Both the position numbers and the translations under genes were made by a program. A stretch of 62,225 nt of DNA. It comes from Porphyromonadaceae bacterium (lineage in GTDB: Bacteria > Bacteroidota > Bacteroidia > Bacteroidales > Dysgonomonadaceae). Positions 53,487 through 61,296 of the stretch are shown piece by piece; the first letter of the stretch is position 1; every line of letters starts with the position of its first letter. The notes beneath the pieces are model-generated. The model saw only the letters and a list, made by a program, of their open reading frames with translations. It ran no database searches and was not told the origin of the DNA. The stretch is from assembly GCA_022840285.1 (NCBI GenBank), contig JALHIE010000048.1:1-62225 (forward strand), given 5' to 3'.

Positions 53487-55028
53487 ATGAAGAATCCGCT
53501 CCTTTTTACCCTATTTGGGTTGATCCTCACGTTGAACGGATGTGTTCAAAAAACGATAGACAATTACTCGTTGCCTCGCAGTACACCCGAAGCAGGGGGC
53601 TTATCGTCCGAGGCGATAATCCAATTCGTCGACGCCGCCGAGAGCGTTCGCGACAGCAGCATAGAGCTCCACAGTTTCATGATTGTACGGCACGGGAAAG
53701 TCCTGGCCGAAGGCTGGTGGTCACCCTACCGGCACGACCTCAAGCACACGATGTATTCCGTGTCCAAAAGCTTTACTTCTACGGCCATCGGACTGGCTGT
53801 GGCGGAAGGGAAGCTGAAGCTGACCGACAAGGTGGTTTCGTTTTTCCCCGAATCATTGCCCGACACGGTCTCTCCTTATCTCGCTCAGCTCGATCTGGAC
53901 GACCTGCTGAAAATGTCCGTGGGACAGGCCCGGGAGCCTCAGGAGATGCGCTTCAGCGACGATTGGATAAAAACGTTCTTGGCCGCTCCTGTCCAATACG
54001 AGCCGGGAACGGTTTTCCTTTATAACTCGGCAGGATCGTTCATGCTGTCTGCCATCCTGCAAAAAGCGACAGGTGAAAGACTTATCGATTACCTCACGCC
54101 CCGCCTGTTTGAACCTTTGGGCATTAAAGATGTCGATTGGGAAGTGAACCCGCAGGGAATAAACGTCGGCGGATGGGGGCTGCGCGTTAAAACGGAAGAT
54201 ATGGCGAAACTGGGGCTGCTCTACCTGCAAAAAGGCAAATGGGGAGATCGCCGGATCCTGACGGAAGAATGGGTGAATGCGGCCACTTCCGAGCAGATAA
54301 AAACCGTAACGGGAGAAAAAGACCCGGCAAATGACTGGGCACAAGGTTACGGATATCAGTTCTGGCAAACGCGAAACAACGCGTTCCGTGGCGACGGGGC
54401 TTTCGGGCAGTTCATCATTGTCCTGCCGGAGAAAGATGCAGTTATTGTCCTGACGGCTAATGCTAAGGACATGCAACAGGAGATCAACCTGGTATGGAAG
54501 CATATTTTTCCTGCTTTCCGGGAATCTGCGCTGCCCGAGGACAGTGACGCGCTGGACAGGTTGAAATCCCGTTTGTCGAAATTGAGTTTACCTGTCCACA
54601 CCACAGGAACTTCCTCTCCTGTCCGGGAAATTATTTCCGGAAAAACAATGGCTTTCAACGAAAATCCACTGAAAATATCGGAATTAACATTGCGATTCGA
54701 AGGCGACGTTTGCCGGATGACCGTAAAACAAGACACGGCAACTCACGAATTCCGGTTCAATCCCGCTTCGTGGAAAGAAGGCGAAACATTGCGCCACGGA
54801 CCATCGCTCACAGCCGGTTCCAAAGCTGGTTTAACGGGGTTGCCGCCTTTTAAGGTCGCAGGGAACTACACCTGGAAAGATGAAAAGACATTGGAGCTGG
54901 TGCTCCGTTACATGGAGAGCCCCAATGACGAACGATTCCTCTTTTCTTTCGAAGAGCCTGCCGTTTCGGTTGAGTATTCAACCGGTTACGATTTTTATCA
55001 ACAGAAACTACGGTGGAGTGAAAAATAA
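53487..55028 (+). CDS. serine hydrolase lipoprotein (beta-lactamase/PBP4*-like)
   Basis: The 513-residue protein has a lipoprotein signal (LILTLNGC, Cys19) and a class C beta-lactamase-like domain (about 30-340): the nucleophile motif SVSK (Ser91, Lys94), the YxN motif in FLYNSAG (Tyr179, Asn180), and a third motif region around FRGDGAFGQFI. The last 150 residues form a beta domain. Such proteins include esterases and D-amino-acid peptidases; a beta-lactamase activity should not be assumed. It starts an operon with GDPD, HD hydrolase and hemW. Confidence 0.85.
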   Translation: MKNPLLFTLFGLILTLNGCVQKTIDNYSLPRSTPEAGGLSSEAIIQFVDAAESVRDSSIELHSFMIVRHGKVLAEGWWSPYRHDLKHTMYSVSKSFTSTAIGLAVAEGKLKLTDKVVSFFPESLPDTVSPYLAQLDLDDLLKMSVGQAREPQEMRFSDDWIKTFLAAPVQYEPGTVFLYNSAGSFMLSAILQKATGERLIDYLTPRLFEPLGIKDVDWEVNPQGINVGGWGLRVKTEDMAKLGLLYLQKGKWGDRRILTEEWVNAATSEQIKTVTGEKDPANDWAQGYGYQFWQTRNNAFRGDGAFGQFIIVLPEKDAVIVLTANAKDMQQEINLVWKHIFPAFRESALPEDSDALDRLKSRLSKLSLPVHTTGTSSPVREIISGKTMAFNENPLKISELTLRFEGDVCRMTVKQDTATHEFRFNPASWKEGETLRHGPSLTAGSKAGLTGLPPFKVAGNYTWKDEKTLELVLRYMESPNDERFLFSFEEPAVSVEYSTGYDFYQQKLRWSEK

Positions 55029-55047
55029 CGATATAAATTCAACAATC

Positions 55048-55824
55048 ATGAATCAAAAAAATGTAATCATTACCCTGCTCTTTCTGTCGGTTGTCTTTTC
55101 CGCAACATCACAGGAAATCATTGCACATCGCGGATACTGGAAAACAGACGGCTCCGCACAAAACTCCATTGCTGCTCTAATGAAAGCTGACGCCCTGAAT
55201 GTTTACGGCTCGGAGGTGGATGTCTGGTTGTCGTCAGACGGCGTACCTGTGGTAAATCACGATGCCGATGTATTGCTCGACGGAAATAAAATTCGGGTAC
55301 AGGAAACCTCTGTAGCTACCCTCAAAAAAGTGAAATTAGCAAACGGTGAATCGTTGCCTACGGTGGAAGAGTATTTGACCGCATTTGAAAAATGCGGGAA
55401 CACCCGGCTGATTATCGAACTGAAACCGCACACGCATCGGAAAACGGAAGACGAATTGGCCGAAAAGGTGATCCATATAGTCCGCGAAAAGGGCCTGCAA
55501 AACCGGGTGGAATACATTTCATTCAGCATCAATCTCGTCAATCAGATCACGAAAATCGATCCCCAAGCACAGGTTTATTACCTCAACGGGGACCTGGCGC
55601 CGCGGGTAGTCAAAACCCTGGGCGCGGCAGGCATAGACTACCACTTCAATGCGTTGAAGAAAAATCCTCACTGGGTGAAGGAAGCACACGACCTCGGACT
55701 GAAGGTCAACGTGTGGACGGTGAATACGCCCGACGGTATCCGGGAAATGCTCGACCTGAAAGTCGATTTCATAACCACCGACGAGCCGCTGTTGGCCGGA
55801 GAGTTGATTAAAAAACGGAAATGA
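55048..55824 (+). CDS. glycerophosphodiester phosphodiesterase family protein
   Basis: Starting at 55048 gives 258 residues with a signal peptide (MNQKNVIITLLFLSVVFSA). It is a GDPD-fold enzyme (TIM barrel): IAHRGYW with the catalytic His, a metal-binding EVDVWLSSDGVPVVNHD, RLIIELKPH, and a VNVWTVNTPDG end. These enzymes hydrolyse glycerophosphodiesters to glycerol-3-phosphate and an alcohol. It overlaps the HD hydrolase by 4 bp. Confidence 0.9.
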   Translation: MNQKNVIITLLFLSVVFSATSQEIIAHRGYWKTDGSAQNSIAALMKADALNVYGSEVDVWLSSDGVPVVNHDADVLLDGNKIRVQETSVATLKKVKLANGESLPTVEEYLTAFEKCGNTRLIIELKPHTHRKTEDELAEKVIHIVREKGLQNRVEYISFSINLVNQITKIDPQAQVYYLNGDLAPRVVKTLGAAGIDYHFNALKKNPHWVKEAHDLGLKVNVWTVNTPDGIREMLDLKVDFITTDEPLLAGELIKKRK

Positions 55825-56273
55825 CCCTGCAGGAGCAACTTCTACGGGCGACCAATATCGCTATCAAAGCGCACGCGGGGCATTACGATAAAAACGGACA
55901 GCCCTGCCTCGGGCATGTCCTGCGTGTGATGAGTGCTGGACACACCTTGGAAGAGAAGACTGCCGGTGTACTGCACGATGTAGTGGAGGATTCCGGCTGG
56001 ACGCTGGAAGCGTTGGAGAACGAGGGATTCTCTCCCGAAATTGTGGACGCCGTGAAAGCCTTGACGCACGACGAAACGGAAACGTATGAGGAGTACCTGA
56101 TGCGCCTGGCGAAAAATCCGCTGGCCGTCCGGGTGAAGATGAACGACCTGTCGGACAACATGGATATCCGCCGCCTGAAAGAGCTTGACGATACCGCCGT
56201 TTCCCGCATCCGGAAGTATTTAAAAGCTTATAAGTTCCTCACTGAAACCCTTTCTGCACTCCAACCCGAATAA
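55821..56273 (+). CDS. HD-domain metal-dependent phosphohydrolase (small RelA/SpoT-hydrolase-like)
   Basis: The 150-residue protein is a compact HD domain: AGHYDKNGQPCLGHVLRVM near the start, the HD pair in LHDVVEDSG (about 49-57), and VKMNDLSDNMD near 112. The layout resembles stand-alone (p)ppGpp hydrolases (MESH1-like) and related phosphohydrolases. Alarmone hydrolysis is likely but not certain, because the protein is shorter than MESH1. Its stop overlaps the hemW start (TAATG). Confidence 0.82.
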   Translation: MTLQEQLLRATNIAIKAHAGHYDKNGQPCLGHVLRVMSAGHTLEEKTAGVLHDVVEDSGWTLEALENEGFSPEIVDAVKALTHDETETYEEYLMRLAKNPLAVRVKMNDLSDNMDIRRLKELDDTAVSRIRKYLKAYKFLTETLSALQPE

Positions 56274-57284
56274 TGGCCGGTATCTACATCCATATCCCTT
56301 TCTGTAAGACGCGGTGCATCTACTGCGACTTTTACAAGGAAACTGACGAGAGCCGGATGGATACTTTCGGGGAGGCCCTTTGTACCGAGGCCGTCGAGAT
56401 TAGATAACCAAGCTTTCGGGGAAATTTTTGAAACATTGTTCTCCCATTTTCCGATAAAGGAAGATGCGGAAATCACCCTGGAAGCAAATCCCGACGATCT
56501 TTCGGAAGAATATATACGCTTGCTGCGGGAATTGCCTTTCAACCGGATCAGTATGGGAATTCAAAGTTTTGATGACGGGGAATTGAAGTTTTTAAGCCGG
56601 AGGCACTCGGCCCGGCAAGCGATCCGGGCGGTCGAGCTCTGCCGGCAAGCAGGGTTTGAAAACATCAGCATTGACCTGATGTACGGTTTGCCTGGCCAGA
56701 TACCCGGAATGTGGGAGAAGAGCCTGCGACAAGCCTGTGATTTAGACATTCAGCACATTTCGGCGTATCACCTTATCTACGAGAAGCAGACCAGGCTTTA
56801 TGCCCTCCTGCAAAAGGGAAGCGTGCAGCCCGTTACCGACGAAGCAAGCACGGAAATGTTTTCCATGCTCATCGATACGCTTGCCCAAAACGGGTTTGAA
56901 CATTACGAAATTTCAAACTTCGCCAGAAACGGAAAATACTCCGCACACAACACCTCGTATTGGAAAAACGAAAAATATATCGGACTGGGTCCCTCGGCCC
57001 ACTCATACGCAATCCAGTCCGGGAAGCTTTTGCAGGAAACGGAAAAGTTGACATCCGCCCAAAAATACAACGAGTTTATCCTGACCGGGCTGCGTACGAT
57101 GTGGGGCGTGGATTTAAACCTGCTGAAAGAGGTGTTCGGACAGGAACTGTTCGATTATTGCTTGCAGAATGCCCGGAAATTCATCCGGGAAGGACTTCTT
57201 GTTTCTAAAGACAATTCACTGATGCTGACCCGGGAAGGTATATTTATTTCCGACGGGATAATGAGTGAGCTGATGCGGGTGTAA
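56273..57284 (+). pseudogene. hemW: HemW-like radical SAM protein, frame broken after the cluster motif
   Basis: HemW is a radical SAM, heme-binding protein related to coproporphyrinogen III oxidase HemN. The 5' part from 56273 reads MAGIYIHIPFCKTRCIYCDF, with the Cys11-Cys15-Cys18 iron-sulfur motif, and goes on to ALCTEAV, then stops at 56407. The remainder resumes in another frame as RLDNQAFGEIFETLFSHFP and continues to SDGIMSELMRV at 57284. The missing part includes the second family motif, FGGGTPS, plus flanks; by family length the loss is about 80-110 bp. Downstream HemW features such as ISIDLMYGLPGQ and YEISNFAR are intact. Confidence 0.82.
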
Positions 57285-58044
57285 GAACCCGGGAGAACCA
57301 GGCATTCAGGCTATCCAGCAAAACAGGCGAGTCTTTCCGCACCGCCCACGACTCCAGTTGCGTAAAACTGATGTCGGTATCAACATCTATTTCCGGCATC
57401 TCTTGGGCAAGTTTCCGCGCAAGGACCTCATCACAAACCGTGAAGTCAATATCTCCGCCTGCAACCATCATCACCAGCTGTTCCGTTTCGTATAGATCAT
57501 TTTGCACGACGAAAATGGTGTCCCCTATCTCGTGGGAAAGGTTTTGTAGGCGTAAAATAACGGGCGAATCCTTGTGTACGTGAATGGTTTTTTTGGCCAA
57601 ATCCAGGTGCTGGCGGATGGGGGCAAGTTTTCGTTGTACAAGCACCTGTTTATTCCGGTTGATGGATCCGGTAAAACCAAACTGTTGTCGCAAATGCGTG
57701 TTGACGGGGATGTTTCGGGCAACAATATCGTACTTTCCCCGTTCCAGCCCCAGAAGATTTTCATCCAGGCTGTTTTCCAGAAAGATATTTACTTTCAGCT
57801 TCCAATCCCGCTCCAGGGCCTTGATGAGCCCATACTGAAATCCGGCCACGGTATCGCCGGAGACATGGTATCCGACAGGATTATAGTCAGTAACGATGTT
57901 TAGCTCACCACTTTTTGCTATCTGGGGAAAATCCCTGGGTAAAACCAACCCCGCTTTCCTGGAAACAGTATAAAGCATGACCATCAGGAAAAGCGCGGCA
58001 ACCAGAAGTACGCTGTAAGTAACAAGCATCTTTTTCGATTTCAC
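57244..58044 (-). CDS. periplasmic substrate-binding protein, family 3-like, with doubtful C-terminus
   Basis: The 266-residue protein has an N-terminal membrane anchor (about 7-27) and a bacterial solute-binding family 3 domain (about 45-255): GELNIVTDYNPVGYHV, YGLIKALERDWKLKVNIFLENSLDENLLGLERGKYDIVARNIP in pieces, and GGDIDFTVCDEVLARK. The expected end would be a helix of the form LNAWFSR followed by a Tyr-rich terminal stretch; instead the frame runs 41 bp into the antisense of hemW, giving LTPASAHSLSRRK. So the 3' end may also be shortened. No transporter permease genes are nearby; related proteins are sensors or lytic transglycosylase N-domains. Confidence 0.72.
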   Translation of the reverse strand: MKSKKMLVTYSVLLVAALFLMVMLYTVSRKAGLVLPRDFPQIAKSGELNIVTDYNPVGYHVSGDTVAGFQYGLIKALERDWKLKVNIFLENSLDENLLGLERGKYDIVARNIPVNTHLRQQFGFTGSINRNKQVLVQRKLAPIRQHLDLAKKTIHVHKDSPVILRLQNLSHEIGDTIFVVQNDLYETEQLVMMVAGGDIDFTVCDEVLARKLAQEMPEIDVDTDISFTQLESWAVRKDSPVLLDSLNAWFSRVLTPASAHSLSRRK

Positions 58045-58055
58045 AGCAAAGCAAA

Positions 58056-60107
58056 TTAATTGTGCAGGTCAACCGAGAGTCCCAATTTAACCATCATCGG
58101 GTTTACCGGATAGCCGGGTAGCGAGAAGTATTCGCGCGGTTTCCAAACGGCAGACGCGGCGTTGTAAAGCATCACAAAAAAGCGGGTTTGTTTCAGGTGC
58201 ATGTTGGCATACACCGTGGCGATGGGATAATTGCCGATCTCTTTTTCGCGCTGATTGTAAAATTGAAGTAATGCCGGCTCGTATCCGGGGGAGAAATAGG
58301 CCGTATGATAATGTGCGTCAACTCCAAACTGAAATGTCAATTCATTTACTATCAATGCTTTCAGATACATATTTGAATAGATGCTTACCGTAGGGACAGG
58401 GATTACCTCCTGATTACCTGAAGTTTGATACACTATCCGGTTATCCCAGTTAAAAACGCCCAATTTCAGGTTCTGATCCACCCCGACTGTCAAAACCTGC
58501 ACGTTCGGAGAGTGCTGGGCAATGTTCCTGTCCTTATCGAAATAAACATAATTCTGCAGATTTTCCACTCCGGCACTCAGTGTTGTGTTAGTAAAAGGAA
58601 TATAGAGTTTGCCACCTGCAAACACCCGGCGTATATTGCCGAAATTCTTGTCCCACCAAAAATACTTGGAGTGATAGTGCTTTTGCAGGTAGTTAGGGGT
58701 TAGGTTCTTAATGTATGCATGACCGCTCAGTGCCGTTCGTTTTCCGGCAATGGTAAAGCCGGTTTCAACTTCACCTTCCAGGTTAAACTCCCCGAGATCG
58801 ACCCCCACCGTCCCCAAATTTGCCTGAAGGTTGAACCGGAGATTTTCGCCCTGCTGCTTATTGAGAATACCCCCGATGAAAAGCGAATTCTCCCGGTGTT
58901 TTTTCCGGTCAACAGTACTGTTGATGGAGTCCATCATCGAAAAGTTACGCAGTTCGTGCTCAATATATCCCGTTAATCCGAACTTCACCCACGGTTTGAA
59001 TCCTTCGCGAAGCGATAGGGCAAACGTGTTTTTAAAGGATGAGAACGTGGTGCTGTCGTCGACCGCGGTGTTGTAAAACCGGTTGGGGTAAAACTGATCG
59101 ATGCGCTGCATGATATTACCGTCTACCGTTACCTGAGCTGTATCGTAGGAAAGAAACCGCCTGTCCTGCCCGGTATAATGCGACGTGAAAATAACACTTG
59201 CCACGGGAATAAATTCACCTTTACTGAGCGAATCCTTTTTCTGATCGCTGTAGCCAAGATTATATTTTCCTGAAAAGAACAGGTGGTTGGTCTTCATCTT
59301 GTTCCATGTATCGGTGAATTTTACAGGAATATCTACAGTCGAGAAGTTCTGCCCCACAGATTCCGGATCACGGATAAACCGTTCGTCGGTAACCCCGCCG
59401 TTTTCAAACTGCTTGACAGTTGATGTCGATGCAAAAAAGTGGGTTTCAAGCCGATCGCTCAAGTAGTTTCCGAAGAAGCTCCAGTCGTTATGCTTGTTCT
59501 CCTGCGACTTGTACAATCCTTTTGCGCTGATCAGGTCACCCTTCAGGCCTACGTTCAGGCGCTTACCGAAGTTTGTCGTCAGCAATGCCCCGAAGCGCTG
59601 CTCCTTCACCGGACGGCTGCCTGCCGTCTGGTAATCCAGCTTGGCATAAGGTACCCGGGTATTGTAAAATACCTGTTGCCCGGGAGACTTGTTGTAAGGT
59701 TTGTAGGCATCGTAAAACGGAAACTGGCCCGTTTCGTCCCTTTCAAAAAATATTTTGGACACAAACGGTGAACCGATCGGCCCCAGATATCCTCCGGCAA
59801 CCGAATATCCATCGGGAACGGTGGTTTGCTGGAAATTGTGTTTTAACGTATCCATGGGCACAACGATGCGGTCTCCGCTTCTCGGATGCAAATGCCACAC
59901 CGTGGCAGAAGGCAATTCCAGGTTGATGGTATCGAAAGGTTCTTCCTGGCCGCGTTCAAGTCCTGGCGGTGCCTGGCGGGGTAACAGCTTCATCGAATCG
60001 GGATCGGTAGTGATCTGCGACGAATCGGGCAGAATAACGCGCGCCTGCGAAAACACAAACGCCGCACTCACGCAGAAAAAGAGAAGTATGAGCAGTTTTC
60101 CTTTCAT
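58056..60107 (-). CDS. putative porin (Bacteroidales outer-membrane barrel family)
   Basis: Starting at 60107 gives 683 residues with a signal peptide (LLILLFFCVSAAFVFSQA). It belongs to the family annotated as putative porin in Bacteroidales: an N-terminal proline-rich part, GYLGPIGSPFVSKIFFER, then many amphipathic strands such as NVGLKGDLISAKGLYKSQENKHNDWSFFGNY in pieces. It would form a large outer-membrane barrel; the substrate is unknown. The ten codons before 60107 are not needed. It is divergent from the his operon. Confidence 0.82.
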   Translation of the reverse strand: MKGKLLILLFFCVSAAFVFSQARVILPDSSQITTDPDSMKLLPRQAPPGLERGQEEPFDTINLELPSATVWHLHPRSGDRIVVPMDTLKHNFQQTTVPDGYSVAGGYLGPIGSPFVSKIFFERDETGQFPFYDAYKPYNKSPGQQVFYNTRVPYAKLDYQTAGSRPVKEQRFGALLTTNFGKRLNVGLKGDLISAKGLYKSQENKHNDWSFFGNYLSDRLETHFFASTSTVKQFENGGVTDERFIRDPESVGQNFSTVDIPVKFTDTWNKMKTNHLFFSGKYNLGYSDQKKDSLSKGEFIPVASVIFTSHYTGQDRRFLSYDTAQVTVDGNIMQRIDQFYPNRFYNTAVDDSTTFSSFKNTFALSLREGFKPWVKFGLTGYIEHELRNFSMMDSINSTVDRKKHRENSLFIGGILNKQQGENLRFNLQANLGTVGVDLGEFNLEGEVETGFTIAGKRTALSGHAYIKNLTPNYLQKHYHSKYFWWDKNFGNIRRVFAGGKLYIPFTNTTLSAGVENLQNYVYFDKDRNIAQHSPNVQVLTVGVDQNLKLGVFNWDNRIVYQTSGNQEVIPVPTVSIYSNMYLKALIVNELTFQFGVDAHYHTAYFSPGYEPALLQFYNQREKEIGNYPIATVYANMHLKQTRFFVMLYNAASAVWKPREYFSLPGYPVNPMMVKLGLSVDLHN

Positions 60108-60113
60108 CGGGTG

Positions 60114-60121
60114 CAAACTTA
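60114..60121 (-). promoter_or_regulatory. -7 box (TAAGTTTG) of the putative porin gene
   Basis: The minus strand reads TAAGTTTG at 60121-60114. It ends 6 bases before the ATG at 60107, implying a very short leader. No partner box is clear. Confidence 0.4.
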
Positions 60122-60212
60122 CATAAAAATTTGCCACATGCCGATAACCGACAGCCTATTTGTTGTGATTTTTCAGGATTTTTAGGAAGCAACAGAAAAA
60201 TAAACAATTATT

Positions 60213-60246
60213 TTTGTTCCGTATTAAAAATATTCTATTATCTTTG
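60213..60246 (+). promoter_or_regulatory. promoter of the his operon
   Basis: TTTG (60213-60216) and TATCTTTG (60239-60246) are 22 bp apart. The transcript would begin near 60250, just before the leader peptide. Confidence 0.7.
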
Positions 60247-60265
60247 CGTCGTCAAAACAAATAAA

Positions 60266-60322
60266 ATGAAAGTAAACAGGCTTCACCATCATCATTTTCA
60301 TACTTGCAATCAGGCGAGCTGA
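60266..60322 (+). CDS. hisL: his operon leader peptide
   Basis: An 18-residue ORF, MKVNRLHHHHFHTCNQAS, with four consecutive His codons (60284-60295) and a fifth two codons later, is the classical sensor of a histidine attenuator. It is followed after 37 nt by an intrinsic terminator and then hisG. Ribosomes that stall for lack of charged His-tRNA would leave the 3' part of the leader free to pair with the terminator. The ATG follows the predicted transcription start by about 16 bases. Confidence 0.9.
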   Translation: MKVNRLHHHHFHTCNQAS

Positions 60323-60389
60323 ATAGGATGTGTAGAAGCATGAATCCACAACATATAGACCCGTCTGAACAGTTCAGGCGGGTTTTTTT
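60310..60389 (+). promoter_or_regulatory. his attenuator: antiterminator and terminator
   Basis: The terminator is CCCGTCTGA (60360-60368) pairing with TCAGGCGGG (60374-60382), followed by seven T. A second TCAGGCG at 60310-60316, in the last codons of the leader peptide, is identical to the terminator's right arm and can pair with CGTCTGA instead, forming an antiterminator. Stalling at the His codons would leave it free; a ribosome that reaches the stop at 60320-60322 would cover it. Confidence 0.8.
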
Positions 60390-60436
60390 AATTATCACTC
60401 AGCGGTTCGGAGCCGCTAATGCAAAAAATAAAAGCA

Positions 60437-61294
60437 ATGGATAAACTGAAAATAGCCATCCAGAAAAGCGGACGATTAAGCGAAAAATCGTTGCAGCTGT
60501 TGAACGAATGCGGCATTAAAGTGTCGAACGGCGACCGGAAACTCAGGACGGAAGCTCGCAACTTTCCCATGGAAATCCTTTTCCTGCGTGACGACGATAT
60601 TCCTCAATACGTTGAAAATGGCGTTGCAGACATCGGTATCCTGGGAGAAAATGAAGTGTGGGAAAAAGAAAAAGACGTGGATGAAATTGAAAAGCTGGGA
60701 TTCGGCAACTGCCGGCTTTCGCTCGCTATTCCCAAGGACGAAGTGTACACCAACCTGGATTATTTTCACGGGAAACGCATTGCTACCAGCTACCCGAAAA
60801 TTCTCAAAAAGTACTTTGGCGTTAAAGGCATTGATGTGAAGATCGAAGAATTGGGGGGGAGTGTTGAAATTGCCACCGGAATTGGGCTGGCCGATGGGAT
60901 TTTTGATATTGTAAGTACGGGCAGTACCCTTATTATGAACGGCCTGAAAGAAGTTGAGGCCATCATAAAGAGTGAGGCGGTACTGATTGCCAACAAGAAC
61001 CTCAACGAAGTCAAACAAGAGTTACTGGAAAGGTTTCTTTTCCGTATACGGGCATATAAAAAAGGCATGGGCAGCAAGTACATTGTAATGAACGCACCGA
61101 ATTCGTCGATTCCAAAAATTTGTTCCATCCTTCCGGGTATGAAATCGCCCAGTATCCTTCCGCTTGCCGAAGAGGGATGGAGCAGCGTGCACTCCGTAGT
61201 ACAGGAAGACCAGTTTTGGGATGTGATTGATGCGTTGAAAGACGTGAATGCCCAGGGAATCTTAGTGATGAATATTGAGAAAATGATACTCTAA
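60437..61294 (+). CDS. hisG: ATP phosphoribosyltransferase (long form)
   Basis: HisG condenses ATP with PRPP, the first and feedback-controlled step of histidine synthesis. Starting at 60437 (MDKLKIAIQKSGRLSEKSL) gives 285 residues, the long, hexameric form with a C-terminal regulatory ACT-like domain. Signature stretches: ENGVADIGILGENEVWE, RIATSYPKIL and IVSTGSTLIMNGLKEVE; the end YIVMNAPNSSIPKICSILPGMKSPSI is the regulatory part. It lies 48 nt after the attenuator and 2 bp before hisD. Confidence 0.96.
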   Translation: MDKLKIAIQKSGRLSEKSLQLLNECGIKVSNGDRKLRTEARNFPMEILFLRDDDIPQYVENGVADIGILGENEVWEKEKDVDEIEKLGFGNCRLSLAIPKDEVYTNLDYFHGKRIATSYPKILKKYFGVKGIDVKIEELGGSVEIATGIGLADGIFDIVSTGSTLIMNGLKEVEAIIKSEAVLIANKNLNEVKQELLERFLFRIRAYKKGMGSKYIVMNAPNSSIPKICSILPGMKSPSILPLAEEGWSSVHSVVQEDQFWDVIDALKDVNAQGILVMNIEKMIL

Positions 61295-61296
61295 AA

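Noticed and set aside
53487..55028. Beta-lactam resistance gene
   Set aside because: SVSK and YNS are shared with esterases and peptidases of the same fold, and the C-terminal domain is not that of a resistance enzyme.
8382..57284. Programmed frameshifting or inteins to explain the broken genes
   Set aside because: No slippery sequences or intein motifs occur at the junctions, and residues needed by the families are physically missing, which recoding cannot supply.
60131..60322. 63-codon ORF ending in the His run
   Set aside because: Its first 45 codons lie upstream of the promoter; only the last 18 codons, from the ATG at 60266, are transcribed as the leader peptide.
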